Shown: positions 37,716 to 51,336, numbered from the stretch's first letter. The stretch: 64,000 bases of DNA from Pseudoscleropodium purum (GCA_963969395.1 OZ017798.1:4890173-4954172); one strand, 5' to 3'. Made by a program: numbers and translations. Notes: generated by a model not told the origin, from the letters alone.

Positions 37716-38692
37716 CCTGCTCTCGCACCTCAAAAGCTCTCAAGCAATTGAAGGAGAATTAAGCTTAGGGGAGAATCGATTGGGATGCGAGTGTTATGTT
37801 ACCAGCTGCATGACGAGGACGATGATGAATGGCCATTGATTGGATTGCAGAAACAAACAGGCCAGGCGATTGCACAAGAGCAGTGAGATTTGTGGTTGAA
37901 TTTGCAAAGGATCTCGAGCAGGCATTCGTTCATGAGGGCGAGAAACAGGGGCCCCAGGTGCCGACCGACGAATGACCATGGATAAGGTGACGTCCGGAAC
38001 TCCGGAAGGTCAAGGAAGTAGTACGGGATTGATTTCATATAACGAGACCTCCAGGAAATGGAGGAAATGCGCGCTTTTGAGTGAAACGTGGGGTCCAATG
38101 GGGACATGAGACGATGGCGCTGCTGTGGCAGACCGGCAACATGCGTTGGCGGACGCTGGCCATCTATAATGGGCGTAGATTTGAGTGGACGGGGCGACCA
38201 CAGCGAATGTGGACGCGCCGTGACCACTCCAGGCGTCAGTCCGAGTGACAGCTGGGCAACCAGAGTGCCTTACTAAAGCGCAGTCAAGGAAAAGCTCGAA
38301 TTTTGCGATTCTGGGGTTCAGGAGGTGAATGAGATTCTAGTACTTCTCGATAAAGCTCGTGGAGCTCTGATACCAGGAGTCCGTCTTTCTCAATAAATCT
38401 ACCAGGAATCTGCTCCTCTGTTTCAAGCGATTGGCATGCAAGATTGGGAGATACTTCCATTCTGGCGACGCCTTACCTCACCATTTGTTGAATAGAGGGG
38501 TTTATTGTGAATTGGAAGCTCAAGCGCGCAATCGCAGTTGGAATTGATTGCACTTTGAGTGGTCGGTGGTTGTAGTTGCCGAGTTTGGGTACTGGGTTCG
38601 TAAATTTTGTGGTGGGCGACGTGTTCTCCTTCGTTCATGCGTAGTGTTTGCAGCAGCATCATGTGGGTGGAGTAGAGCGGAGGTGCACGACG
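37716..38692. promoter_or_regulatory. Divergent promoter region of the activase-like and HCF152-like genes
   Basis: A 977-bp interval between the two ATG codons, GC-richer than most of the window. It holds GATAAG (37981-37986, I-box-like) two bases before TGACGT (37988-37993, ACGT core), a pairing typical of light-responsive plant promoters. The pair lies about 270 bp from the activase-like start and 700 bp from the HCF152-like start. Open frames across the interval are compositional. The regulatory role is inferred from motifs only. Confidence 0.4.
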
Positions 38693-41508
38693 ATGCAGGC
38701 CGCCGTGGCCTGCTGCTGCAGCAACTCGATCACCCCCTTCGAAATTCTCGAAGCAGGTGGGGTGCCGAAGCTGTGGTGGCGAGCGCCTTTCGCCCTTCGC
38801 TTGCCCTTCGCTCGTGGTGCGCTTTCCACTGCCACCTATGGGCTCGCCATTCGCAACGGAGACGGCGATGCACACAGCCGCAACAGCAGCAACCCCTCGA
38901 CTGTGCGGTCGCTGCCACCGTCATCCGTGCATTCGTCGCGTGAGAAGTACATTTCCCCCAAATTCGAGGTAAGAATTCTCGTCTCGAAGTCTCTCAAAAT
39001 GCAGTGGTTCTCGGAAAATAGGTCAACTCTGTGGTTATGCATTCCGAAACTGTTATCTATCCAGTCTAGGTCAAGAATCTGGTTTTACACTCCAAAACAA
39101 ACTGTTATCAATCCAGTCTATGTCAACAATTTGATTTGGCTTTTACGCGCTTATTTCAATCCAGTCCTTCTCGCAAAATAGGTCAGGAATTTGATCTAGC
39201 TCGCAATTCGCTGGAATGGCCAGGAGAAGGCGGAGGACGACGATGCGTCACTGGTGGAGAAGATGCGAGAGTTTTTGCAGCAGCGTCGAACTGAGGAGGC
39301 ATGGCAGGTGATGCAAGTACTGGCTCGGGGAGGCGTGCTCCCTGACCGCCAGTGCGCGAGCCGTCTGGTGGCGCAGCTGGCGCACCGCGGCGTGCCGTCC
39401 AGCTTGGCTCGCGCGCAGCGCGTGTTGAGCAACGTCCGCGCGGAGGAGCGACTGGACTTGTTGGACGCGGACGCGCTGGGTCTTCTGGCCATGGCGTCCG
39501 CGCGTTCCGGCGCCGCTCGCTACGCCCTGGAGGTTCTGAAGCTCATGTTCGACATGGGGATGCACCCCTCGGTGAAGGTGTGGAGCGCCGTGGTGAGCCG
39601 GCTCGGGAAGCACTTAGACGACTGCTCGCTGGCGCTGGAGCTTTTCGACGAAGTGTGTTGGCGTGTGCGAGACGTCGCCGAGGGAATGGACGCCGCGCGA
39701 CCCGACACCGGCGCTTTCAATGCGGCTCTGAATGCATGCGCCACGCTGGGATTTGCAGCGAAAGGCGAGGAGCTCCTGGGAGAGCTCGAGAATTTTGGAC
39801 TGGAGCCCGATGAGATCACATTCAACACGCTGATCAAGCTGTACTCGAAATGTAACCAGCGCGAGCTGCTGCAGGGCGTGCCGGAGCTCATGGTGAAGAA
39901 CAGGGTGATGCCCGACCAGGCCACTGTGAATTCGCTTGTGGCAGCCTACGTTGGGCTCGGGAACCTCCGCGAGGCGGAAGCTCTGCTGCGAAGATTGCAA
40001 TCCGACGAGAAGAGCTGGTGGGGAGCTCATCTGAAACCCGACGTGCGGACATTCACGACCATGATGAAAGGGTACGTGCAGAAAGGCAGGAGGAGCGATG
40101 CGATGCGGACGTTGTTGGCGATGCAGATGGCGAAGGATCCCCGGAGCGCGCCCAACGAGGTGACCTACACGACGGCGATCTCGTCGTGCATCCGGCTGGG
40201 GCTGACGGACGAGGCCAGCGCGGTCCTGCAGGAGATGGCGAAGCAGAACATCCCTGCGAATGTGGTCACGTACAACGTGTTGTTGAAAGGATACTGCGGA
40301 TCCCGACAATTGCAGAAAGCGCAGACCGTGGTAACCGACATGACGGAGGTGGGGATTGCGCTGGACGTGGTGTCCTACAACACGCTGATCAACGGGTGTA
40401 TCGAAATGGACGACAATACTGCGGCGCTGAACTGGTTCAGGAAGATGCGCGAGGCGGGAATCTCCCCGTCGGCCGTGAGCTACACCACGCTCATGAAGGC
40501 GTTCGGAAGAAACGGCCAGCCGAAGCAGGTGCACCTGGTTTTCGAAGAGATGCGGTCGGATCCGTCCATGAAGACGGACGCCATCGCGTGGAACGTTCTG
40601 CTCGACAGCTACTGCCGCAACGGCCGCGCCGCGGACGCCAAGCGCATGTTTCTCAAGATGAAGGAGGACAGGTACCTAGTCTATTGCACTTCCACTTTCA
40701 TATCTGCTCACTACTATCATCACTTTCGGTTTTAGCTTCTAAAGGCGAAGAATTCATGGGTTGAAAAATGTCCAATTCGATTAATCATATCCATGAGGTC
40801 AACTTCTATGATGTCAGAATGCTTGATGGAGATTGCATGTGTTGGTCGAAAATCCAATAGAATTGGACGAAGAAGAGCCCCAACATGACCTCAAGCCTGG
40901 TCAATGTGGCTCTATTTGGGCTTCTTGTTCCTTTTTTGAATTAACATGACAATTTTCAGTAAGCGCGGATTGTCAAGCATTGTACATCACCGGAATTGTT
41001 GGATTTTGGGGGATGTGGTGCTTTGCCACCGTTTGTGTGTATGAAACCCTAATTGTGTGTGGATCTGGTGATGGAGCGCAGAGTGCGACCCACAGCGTAC
41101 ACGTACGCGACGCTCGTGAAGGGATACGCCACGGCAGGGATGGCGGGTGAGGTGCTGTTGCTGTGGAGGGAGATCAAGGAGAGTACCGACGACGAGGTGA
41201 ATCCGTTGCAACCCGACGAGGTGCTTCTGAATTGCCTGGTGGATACGTGCGTGCGCGCCGGCTACTTCCAGAAGGCGCTGGAGGTGGTGGCGTGCATGGA
41301 GGAGAAGGGCATCCCCGCCAACAAAACCAAGTACAAGCGCGTCTTCATCGAGCTCTACTCCAACCTATACACGGGCAAGCACGCGTCGCAGCGGCGCCGC
41401 GACAAGTCGGAGGAGCGGCGTGACGCCGTGGAAGCCTTCAAGTTCTGGCTTGGCCTCCCCAACAAATACTACAACTCGGGCTCCGACGACGACTGGCGCT
41501 CTTCATAG
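38693..41508 (+). CDS. HCF152: HCF152-like chloroplast PPR protein
   Basis: P-class pentatricopeptide-repeat protein. Three exons (38693-38968, 39200-40671, 41082-41508) join in phase and give 724 residues; Arabidopsis HCF152 is of similar length. Residues 1-92 are Ser/Arg-rich and transit-peptide-like. About 14 PPR motifs follow (for example TFNTLIKLYSKCNQRE, TYNVLLKGYCGSRQLQ, SYNTLINGCIEMDD). The C-terminus KHASQRR...AFKFWLGLPN is the HCF152 signature. No DYW or E domain is present, so editing is not expected. In Arabidopsis HCF152 binds RNA and supports processing of psbB-psbT-psbH-petB-petD transcripts; the same role here is inferred. Exon 2 is GC-rich. The second intron splits a PPR motif. 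The acceptor at 39199 was chosen by phase; a second in-frame acceptor 24 nt downstream (before GAGAAGGCG) is possible. Confidence 0.88.
39005..39199 (+). repeat. ~50-bp tandem repeats in intron 1 of the HCF152-like gene
   Basis: Three to four imperfect units end in 'tcaatccag' or 'tctatccag' (39064, 39116, 39164) and continue with 't.taggtcaa.aatttg'. The last unit runs into the true acceptor at 39199. Every unit therefore carries its own AG acceptor-like end and an AG/GT-like site. Confidence 0.75.
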
Positions 41509-42154
41509 CCTTAAGCTTAACTCTCACCCAGGTCAAGCTCTTCGGGCAGTGATCCAAAGGGAACTTTTGGAGGTGACCTGATTGTATTCATATTGATTGT
41601 AGTCGATTCGTGATCCGGAATCATCATCATGACGCTATTTTCATAGGATGGAGAATCTCTTAGAGGTGTACAATATGTGACGATGAGATAGCCGGATTAC
41701 TTAGACGCCGCTTGTACAGTACAGTACAATCGTCCCCTGTGCGGTTCTACTTTGGCCATCTGAGGAAAACTATTGGAAGAAACATACAAACATTCTTTTT
41801 CGAAACTGATTGACAAGCGCATGACGGAGTTCATGAAAGCTGGAGCTCGCAAGAGTTTTGCACTTGCAGCATGTACCATGACTGATATATAATAGTTCTT
41901 AAAAAATAGTTATCCCCATCAATCTCATATTATCCTGCCTTCTGACATGCTTGTCTCCGCGTGCATAACCTTGATTACAAAAGACAGTCACCTGAATGCA
42001 TTTGGCTTCTGCGGGTTTGGAGAGGTCGTGTGATTGGGGGCAATAGCCAATCATAGAGCAATCATTGGGACCTTTCAATCAGTTGTAGTCCACCCTTGCT
42101 TCCTTTTCAGGGGGATTAAGGTTTCGTTGTGATTGCACTACAACATGCCATGTC
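41509..42154. other. Intergenic region, tandem genes
   Basis: A 646-bp gap holding the 3' flank of the HCF152-like gene and the promoter of the Nudix gene. No other gene is supported. Confidence 0.5.
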
Positions 42155-44568
<2,414 letters not shown>

Positions 44569-45198
44569 ACCAATTCTGAAGTCTCGCTGCACTGGCAAAA
44601 CTCGAAATTGGCCGGCAGTGGGTTGTGGTTTATCGATGGATGCTAAACTTTGAAGTGAGCAATCGGAAGTAAAGTGGGAGCGCTCGACGTCGTTAGAATT
44701 TGAATTGGTATTTGTAAGATGATTAGCATGGTAAAACAGTGGCAAAAAATAAAAGAGGCCCTTTAGAGAGATTTCAAAAGTGTGGTTTTCTACTCTAATT
44801 TCAATTATCAACAACATGCAAGTGGCGCTATTTCCAATCGGCAGTGTATGATGATGGCGAAGAGTTTATCTAAGCACTTTGTACAGACACAACGCCACCA
44901 TCACTCATCAGTGGCAAAGGTTGCTTCATACAGAAGAACATTGCAATGATTCACAGTCTGAGCTAGCAAAAGATAGAAAGTTTCATTAAGCAGTAAACCA
45001 TCCGAACATCTATTCTGAGTGTTTTCACTGCAAACGAGTGCTCAAAGCAATATTTACTGCCCACAATTGGTGCACATAACATGGAACGTACCACTAACTA
45101 GATCAATACAACCACTCATACAGAGCAAGGCATCCGAAGACAACCAAATGCACCTAAACGAAGAATTCCAATGCCAACACAAGTACAGTAATATCATG
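44569..45198. other. Intergenic region between convergent genes
   Basis: 630 bp between the stop codons of the Nudix (+) and DUF1995 (-) genes. It holds the 3' flanks of both. No other gene is supported. Confidence 0.5.
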
Positions 45199-46233
45199 TC
45201 ATTCTTTAGAAACAAGTCCACGAAGAAACTTGATGGATTTGGTAACGGGAGAGTTTGCTGCCATAGCATTGTACAACGCAGATTCCAGTTCTGCAGGACC
45301 AGGTCTACGCTGGAGACTAGCGAGGCGAGTGTACTTGCCATCTTCCATGATGAAGATCAGCCACGGCCGTCCGCTTGGAGCGCCACTCTGCACATTCTTC
45401 AGCACCGCCCCCTCCGTTTTGCTTAGAAACCCCTGAATGGCGAGCGGGAGGAACGCATAGGCCGCTTCGAACGAGCTCAGAAACGCACCCCAAGTGGGAT
45501 CGCTCTCGTCTTCGGGAGTCCATTCGGGATTGAGGACGACGATCGGCCTGGGGCTTACGTTTCGTGTAAGCTCGTGCAACCGCGCCGTGTCGTCACATCT
45601 CGGCCCCGCAACGACGACGACGGAGACCGATCCGGAGACTTCTCTTTCCGAGGAGAGCTCATGGAGGCTATGGTTAGGGTTGGAAGTTCCGACCAATTGC
45701 TCCCGAGCGAGCACAACAGAGGACGCATCCGAGAAGAAGACAGCCACACCCGGAGGCTCACGTTTCGCTGAGAAAAGGGACAACAAGAAGTCGAGGGTGA
45801 GAGAGACGAGGGAAGAGGGCGTCTCGTCCAGAACCGGAATTTCCACGCGCAGTTTCGTCTGCCGTTGCTGCAGCTGCTTCCGTTGCTTCACTGTCGACGG
45901 ACCTTGCCGCTTCAGCATCTTCTCCAGAAGGGACGACACCGACCCTGCGGCTTGCACAATGGCTTCCTCCCGGCTCTCGGGAGGGACCTCGCCTCCTCTC
46001 ATCCCCTGCGCTCGACATCGTATCAGCCTCAATTTGGTTTCTCTATGAGAATGTAATATTGTCGAACTCAACGATTCTTGTGGACTAGGAATGCGCCTGT
46101 GTGATCTACGGCTGTGGAAGAGAGAGGCACCGGTAATTCTACTTTGCGAAAATCCTTGTGTAGCTTCATTCCGGAACAAAGATTGTGAACCTACGGAGCT
46201 GGGTCTCAGTAACAATGAGCTTGGATTCGCCAT
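45199..46233 (-). CDS. DUF1995-family protein, probably chloroplast
   Basis: Single-exon frame of 344 codons from the ATG at 46233 (MANPSSLLLRPSS); codons further upstream have no ATG. The first ~75 residues are rich in Ser and Arg and poor in acids, like a plastid transit peptide. The rest has the DUF1995 pattern: KLRVEIPVLDE, GVAVFFSDAS, VVVVAGPRCDD, PIVVLNPEW, FEAAYAFLPLAIQGFLSKTEG, RPWLIFIMEDGKY and a C-terminal 'AMAANSPVTKSIKFLRGL'. DUF1995 proteins are found in plants and cyanobacteria, and one plant member (LPA3) assists photosystem II assembly. This protein is not assigned to that member and its function is unknown. It is divergent from the AlkB gene across a 369-bp promoter region. 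Confidence 0.75.
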   Translation of the reverse strand: MANPSSLLLRPSSVGSQSLFRNEATQGFSQSRITGASLFHSRRSHRRIPSPQESLSSTILHSHRETKLRLIRCRAQGMRGGEVPPESREEAIVQAAGSVSSLLEKMLKRQGPSTVKQRKQLQQRQTKLRVEIPVLDETPSSLVSLTLDFLLSLFSAKREPPGVAVFFSDASSVVLAREQLVGTSNPNHSLHELSSEREVSGSVSVVVVAGPRCDDTARLHELTRNVSPRPIVVLNPEWTPEDESDPTWGAFLSSFEAAYAFLPLAIQGFLSKTEGAVLKNVQSGAPSGRPWLIFIMEDGKYTRLASLQRRPGPAELESALYNAMAANSPVTKSIKFLRGLVSKE

Positions 46234-46602
46234 TGTGCGCACAGTATCATACGAGCTGCTACTCAATTCTCATGCCGCAATTTCTTCCTCGCCCCGACAC
46301 AACACTCTACCTTCTCTTCAGTGATGGATATGGCCTTTTGGATGGATGAAGAACATTGCGCAACTACTTGAGTGAGTGAGTAGTATCCATAAGAGTAGGG
46401 TTTAAGGTGCTGTTCTGTTTTAAGTTGGAGGGTTTGTGAATCCTTGCCCGTTGATTGGTGACATTGTTTGCCGTAGTGTCAAGTGTCATGGGTCGGTCAT
46501 GACTGTGACCAGGATGCGTCACAGAGCTCGTTTAGAAGCGAATTTTGTAAGGTTTGCTGAGAAGGAGCGCATTATGTAGAATTTCGATCTTGCGAAGTCA
46601 CC
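46234..46602. promoter_or_regulatory. Short divergent promoter, DUF1995 / AlkB
   Basis: 369 bp separate the two start codons, so both 5' regions must share this interval. It contains one telo-box-like TAGGGTTT (46396-46403). No clear TATA box was found. Confidence 0.4.
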
Positions 46603-49356
46603 ATGCCTCCGAATCGCTCTTCGTTCCCCCCTTCGAGGCAATCCGTGCTACAACCTCTGAGGAAAAAGCAGAAGCCGCAGGAGCCAAGCCGATTTGTACC
46701 TTGCCCTGTCTGTCACCGATCGTTTCCTTCCTACTTCATACATGACCATGTCCATCTTTGTCTGGATAACACTGCCACTGCCACTGACCAAATCCAGTCA
46801 TCCGTCTTCTCGTCTTCGCAAAGACTGCACCTGAGTGGTAACGACGATGGCCGATTTTGTAGCTCTAGTGCCGTTGATGTGGAGAAGGATGCTAATTTGG
46901 AGGAGGGCCTCAAGAGTCCCCTGGTGGAACATGATTGCACCAATTCAACCTCAGCAATCGCACCACTCAGAGAGAATAGTGAGATTCATGAACTGAGTAG
47001 TGTTGCAATGGAAAAAGTGGATGGAAGAGACGGAGGAGCTAGGATGCCAGAGTGTGAAGCTCAGTTTGCAATGGCCTTTCCTGTTGTATCTGGCAATCCA
47101 ATTCATACGCTGCAGATTTTCCAGGTAAAGGTGCAATTCTTCCTGTGTCGAATATCATTTGTAAGAATCGAAGATCAATGGTTTCTTAATGTCGAATTGA
47201 ACAATCCTTGGAGGCCCGCCGGGATGTAATTTTTGTTACAACTTTGGTCAGAGCTTGACATGGGACTGTGATGATGATGATGATTTTTTTCCATAGGTGC
47301 AACGGCAGAGTCAAGCCAGGCTGTCGATGCTGTGCAAGTTTCCAATGTCAGCTGCATTTGAGCGGAAGCCCACAGCAACTGTCCTGCAACCAGGGTAAGG
47401 CAGGTTTTGTTGCTCTTATTCGCACTTTCGTTGTTTTTAGGGTGAATTAGGGTTTATCTTGTCAAAGTTTTGTTGTTATGAATTTGGCAGCTCTTGCGAT
47501 ACAGTGTAGAAAGCTTGCTTTTTGTACAGTGGAATGAATTAGTCTGAGCTAACTTACACCTAATTACTGAAGGTCTAGCTTAATGTAACTCTGAATATCT
47601 GCTGGTCAGGATGGTCTTACTGCGGAGTTGGCTCTCTCTGGACACTCAACAAAGATTCGTAAATGAAAGCCAGAGTGCTGCTCACTTCTTCAAGCGCCCT
47701 ACAACAGCTGGTGGGGGCAAGTATCACCTCTGGCAGGTATTCTGATTGTTTGATGCATTCTAGATACGCTTGTTGCGTCGCCTTCATTGAGTAATTCAAC
47801 TTAAGTTGCGCTTTGTGTTTCTGATCGTATGTGCCCAACATGTCAGAACGATTCTTACCTTAGACATAACAGTTAGCATGCGTCCCATGGGTTGCTAGTT
47901 TGAGCTATAGACGGGGCTATAGATGACCTTGAGGAAGATAAACCGCTAAGCCGTGCAAACCGTCCCGCTTAGTTTCTATTAAAAATGACGAAAAAGGGCT
48001 CCCTAGGGGTTGATCATTTTCGCCTTTAGATTTTATAGATGTAATAGGGTCCTATATACTTTAGATAGGACTTCGTTTCCTCCGGTTCCCTACCGAATGT
48101 CGGATCTACACTGTGGGCACTATATATACTCCTCTACCGTCTGAGTTTGTACTGTCCTTGTAATTTTTTGAAGTATCACCTGGATAGTGAGCTTGTTATT
48201 TTGCGGGTGCTTTTAGATGGCTTTCGGCTGTCAGTGGGATTCAAAAACGAGGCGCTATGCTGCGCAAACAAGGGGTCAGAGGTTTCCAGACTGGATGTAC
48301 AACCTTGGAAAAGAGCTCGCGTCTGATGCACACAATTATACTCATGTCTATGGAAACGGATCGGATTTTGCACCTGATGTAGCGCTTGTGAATTTCTACC
48401 CTGTAAGTTATCTTGTCAATACTAACAACTGATACATGCTGTGAGTAATTACTTACAACCTAATTGTAACAAGATTTTACAATCATCAGATTGATATTTT
48501 GTTTTTTCTTGCGTGTGCATACGAGTTTTCAGGAGTTTAGCTGTCTATTTGATTTGGACACATAGGAATGTGGACAATCATATGACTGTTGGATTTGAAA
48601 CCGTCTTATCAAAGCGTTGAAACGTCTTGAATATGTCTTAGCAATGACGATTGTGTTTTCAGGTCAAAGATGAAGAGCTTGGGGTCGTAGGCTTGGGAGG
48701 TCATCAGGATCTGGATGACTATTGTGACATGCCTGTGGTATGCGTTCCTTGTCCATTGGAAGTCCTTTGTAACATTTTATTCTCCGGATTGCTTAAGCAC
48801 AGGTAGAGTAACCATCGTTTTATTCATCATTTCGTGTGGATTGAGGGCAGGTGAGTGTGAGCGTGGGAGATAGCATGACTTTCTTCTACAGGCGGGTGCC
48901 ACCGCAGAGTCGACGGAAGTCTGGAGTCCAGATTATTGTCGATGACTCTGCTGCGAGAACTTGCGAGGATGGCGATACTGCTCATAACGGGTATCCCAAT
49001 TTTCATGACTCTAGCTTATATTCTGTAACCGTACACTATTTGTGATCAGCGTGTTATATGTGTTGAGGCAGAAACTGACAGTGGAAGTTCTATAAATGAT
49101 CTTCATTTCATTATGTGTCGGAGGATACGTGATAGCATTCGTGATGAGTCATATCCTTGACTGTGGCTAATTTTATACGTGCAGTGAGAAGAGGATTATC
49201 CTGGAGAGTGGAGATGTTTTGATTTTTGGAGGAGATTCAAGGTTGGTATACCACGGGACACGCAATGTTCAACCTGGAACAAGGCCACCAGGCTTGCACA
49301 TGGTACCTGGTCGCCTGAATTTCACATTTCGCCAGTGCAATGCGACAACATCCTGA
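46603..49356 (+). CDS. AlkB-type 2-oxoglutarate dioxygenase with N-terminal UBZ4 zinc finger
   Basis: Seven exons (46603-47124, 47297-47394, 47610-47736, 48217-48402, 48663-48737, 48851-48990, 49185-49356), all GT-AG and in phase, give 439 residues. Residues 34-53 form C-x2-C-x11-H-x3-C (C34, C37, H49, C53), the exact UBZ4 (Rad18-type ubiquitin-binding) spacing. A low-complexity linker follows. From about residue 205 (PGMVLLRSWLSLDTQ) comes an AlkB domain with Fe(II) ligands H325, D327 (GGHQDLDD) and H406 (YHGTRN), and the 2-oxoglutarate signature RLNFTFR (R426-R432). It is closest to the ALKBH1-like plant group (At3g14160 type, from memory). Family members oxidatively remove methyl groups from nucleic acids; the substrate here is unknown. 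The finger suggests recruitment to ubiquitinated chromatin or replication proteins, which is inference. Confidence 0.88.
47870..48175. other. Possible insertion in AlkB intron 3
   Basis: This part of the 480-bp third intron has a different texture from its surroundings and holds a strong TATA-like 'cactatatatactcc' (near 48118) preceded by 'gtcctatatacttt'. It resembles a solo LTR or TRIM promoter segment, but no clear ends or target-site duplication were seen. Confidence 0.2.
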
Positions 49357-51336
49357 TTATGCTTCCGACTCTTGGCACAACATTCTTGAGCACTTGTGAG
49401 AACTGGACCTTCTCCACCGTAGATAGCAACCAAAAAAATCTCAAAAGTTTTGACATTCATTGTGGAGAGCGTCCATGGTGCTCAGTGAGTGGCGAACGCC
49501 TGTCTCTTGTTGTAGTTTTTGGTTGGTATGAGCTCAAGATTGTGCACAAAGAGAATCTGGATTCCTTTTCCATAGGGTTTGGCAGCATAATTGTTTACAG
49601 TATTTGCCGGAATTCATTTTCACAATGTGACACGATCTTGAAACGATAAATGAAGGGCAACTAATCCTTTATGATGCTGAGGGGATAATGTATTGATGTA
49701 AGAATTAGTGTAAGTGTGCTTTAGAAAGTTTGGGAGAGTGGAAACTAAAATCTATTGTGACTTTAAAGAACGGCATTAGTGAATGTTCAATCAATTCTCC
49801 AACTATTCAGGACGAAAACGTTGATAAGTTGTTCCAACTGATCGGGCTCTACGAGGCGCACCTGGATGATATTGAGGTAAGCCACTCGAGCCACTTTTCT
49901 TCCAACCAAAGCAAATATGTTCTTCAACTTTGACCGAGTCTATAGAAGGTATGTTCACTCTTGGTATTAAAAGAGGTATGGGCTAGATATTTTGGAAGGT
50001 ACACCTTTGGACTAGATTTATCTTGCTAACAAGTGCGAACTCACCATGAGTGAATTGAAAAAATCAATCTTAATTTGCACTCATGTGAGACTGGGACGAG
50101 TATGTAATTGGTTTCCTTAAAGAATAAAGATCTAAAGCCCCACTAGTCGAACATTTCACCCTTGTGTCCTAAAGCAACAATTTTGAGAACAGTCAATCTG
50201 ATTAGTCAGAAGTCAGATCTCTGACCTTGTCTTATTTCCAAAAAAATGAGTACAAATAAATACCTAATTGCCGCTCTAAATCACCATGTTTCCGGCCATA
50301 GTCTAAAATAATTTATGTAATGATCCGGTCATCGTGTCACATGATTTGAATTGATGCATTCATACTGCGCGTGAGCCATCAGCTGGCGCTTTAAGTTAAC
50401 TACTTGCAGAACTGTTTCTGAATGCTGTCCAGCAAAGTTAACATGTTTTGCATGGATTGATGGATTAGTGTTGTTTATACTCTTAAGGCTTCATTGTTCT
50501 CTGCACTATTATGGACTACAAGAACACTTTTCTGTTAGTTTAATAAAGTGGGAACCATGTTAGCTCATGTTGAACACATGAGCTAACCTTGAATGCGCAG
50601 TGAAAGAATGCAGCACCTGGGTCCGTGTAAGTCACATTCCTGTTCTCTGTCTGTTCACAAAACATGGTGTGCTAATTATCAGTTTATTTTCATATCTTCA
50701 GTACCGGTTTCTTCCTGCTAAAGTTAGAATTCATGCTACAATTTTCTCAGAGGCTCCGTGCTAGCAGCGAAGACGAAAATACGAAGACATGTCATTCGCA
50801 AATCAAGTCACTCCTTCATCAATTCCACCTGCAATAGTGTTTTCTTCCAACGCAAGTACGAATCTATGTTACAACGTTCTCGGAGGCTTGATGCTAACAA
50901 AGGATACAAAAAATACGATGACATGTTCACAGATTGAATCACTCCATCAATCCGACAAAGGAGGAAAGTGAGGATGATCAAACAAACAACAAATCTGAAT
51001 AATAAGAGGTCTGAAACTATTGTACGAACCTCAAATGAAACCTTTGTATCTTTGTATTCCCTTTAATAGGAATACCATTTCAATTTGTGCAGGCATTTGA
51101 AGTCGATTCCACAGCCACATTTAATTTTGGATATATTTCACTCCATGATACATGATACAGTGATAATCCCATAACATGTCACGTATCATAAACTTTGTAT
51201 GACAATATAGTACTGTGCATCTGTTGCTGTACGCTGAAGCAATGTTAGCCAACTGAAGTTACAGTATGTTCTATTACATGGGCTACAATTTAGGTGTTTG
51301 TGAGAATTGCGCACACCTGCAGTAAGAAAGGGTATG
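49357..51336. other. Intergenic region between convergent genes, with one orphan exon-like piece
   Basis: About 2 kb between the AlkB (+) and ALF4-like (-) stop codons. A 66-bp open piece at 49811-49876 has a good acceptor (ctattcag) and donor (GAG/gtaagc) and would encode DENVDKLFQLIGLYEAHLDD plus two residues (Ile-Glu). No companion exons were found. A two-copy tandem duplication lies at 50723-50955. Otherwise nothing is supported. Confidence 0.35.
50723..50955. repeat. Two-copy tandem duplication, ~115-130 bp
   Basis: Copy 1 (about 50723-50830) and copy 2 (about 50855-50955) share 'gaat.catg.tacaa', 'ttctc.gaggct', 'tgcta.ca' and 'aaatacga.gacatg', followed by 'cactcc.tcaat'. The copies are diverged and non-coding. 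Confidence 0.65.

Noticed and set aside
37427..37762. Overlapping frames of 81-111 codons on both strands
   Set aside because: They are shadows of the GC-rich exon 1 of the activase-like gene.
38423..38943. Frames of 130-150 codons on both strands near 38.5-38.9 kb
   Set aside because: They overlap the HCF152-like first exon and its 5' region and reflect GC-rich composition only.
39614..40534. 306-codon antisense open frame
   Set aside because: It lies wholly inside HCF152-like exon 2 on the opposite strand. The length follows from GC-rich third positions, the peptide (many His/Arg) has no family resemblance, and there is no start context.
45494..46048. 184-codon plus-strand open frame
   Set aside because: It is antisense to the DUF1995 coding region and composed of low-complexity Thr/Ser/Arg sequence. 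The minus-strand frame explains it.
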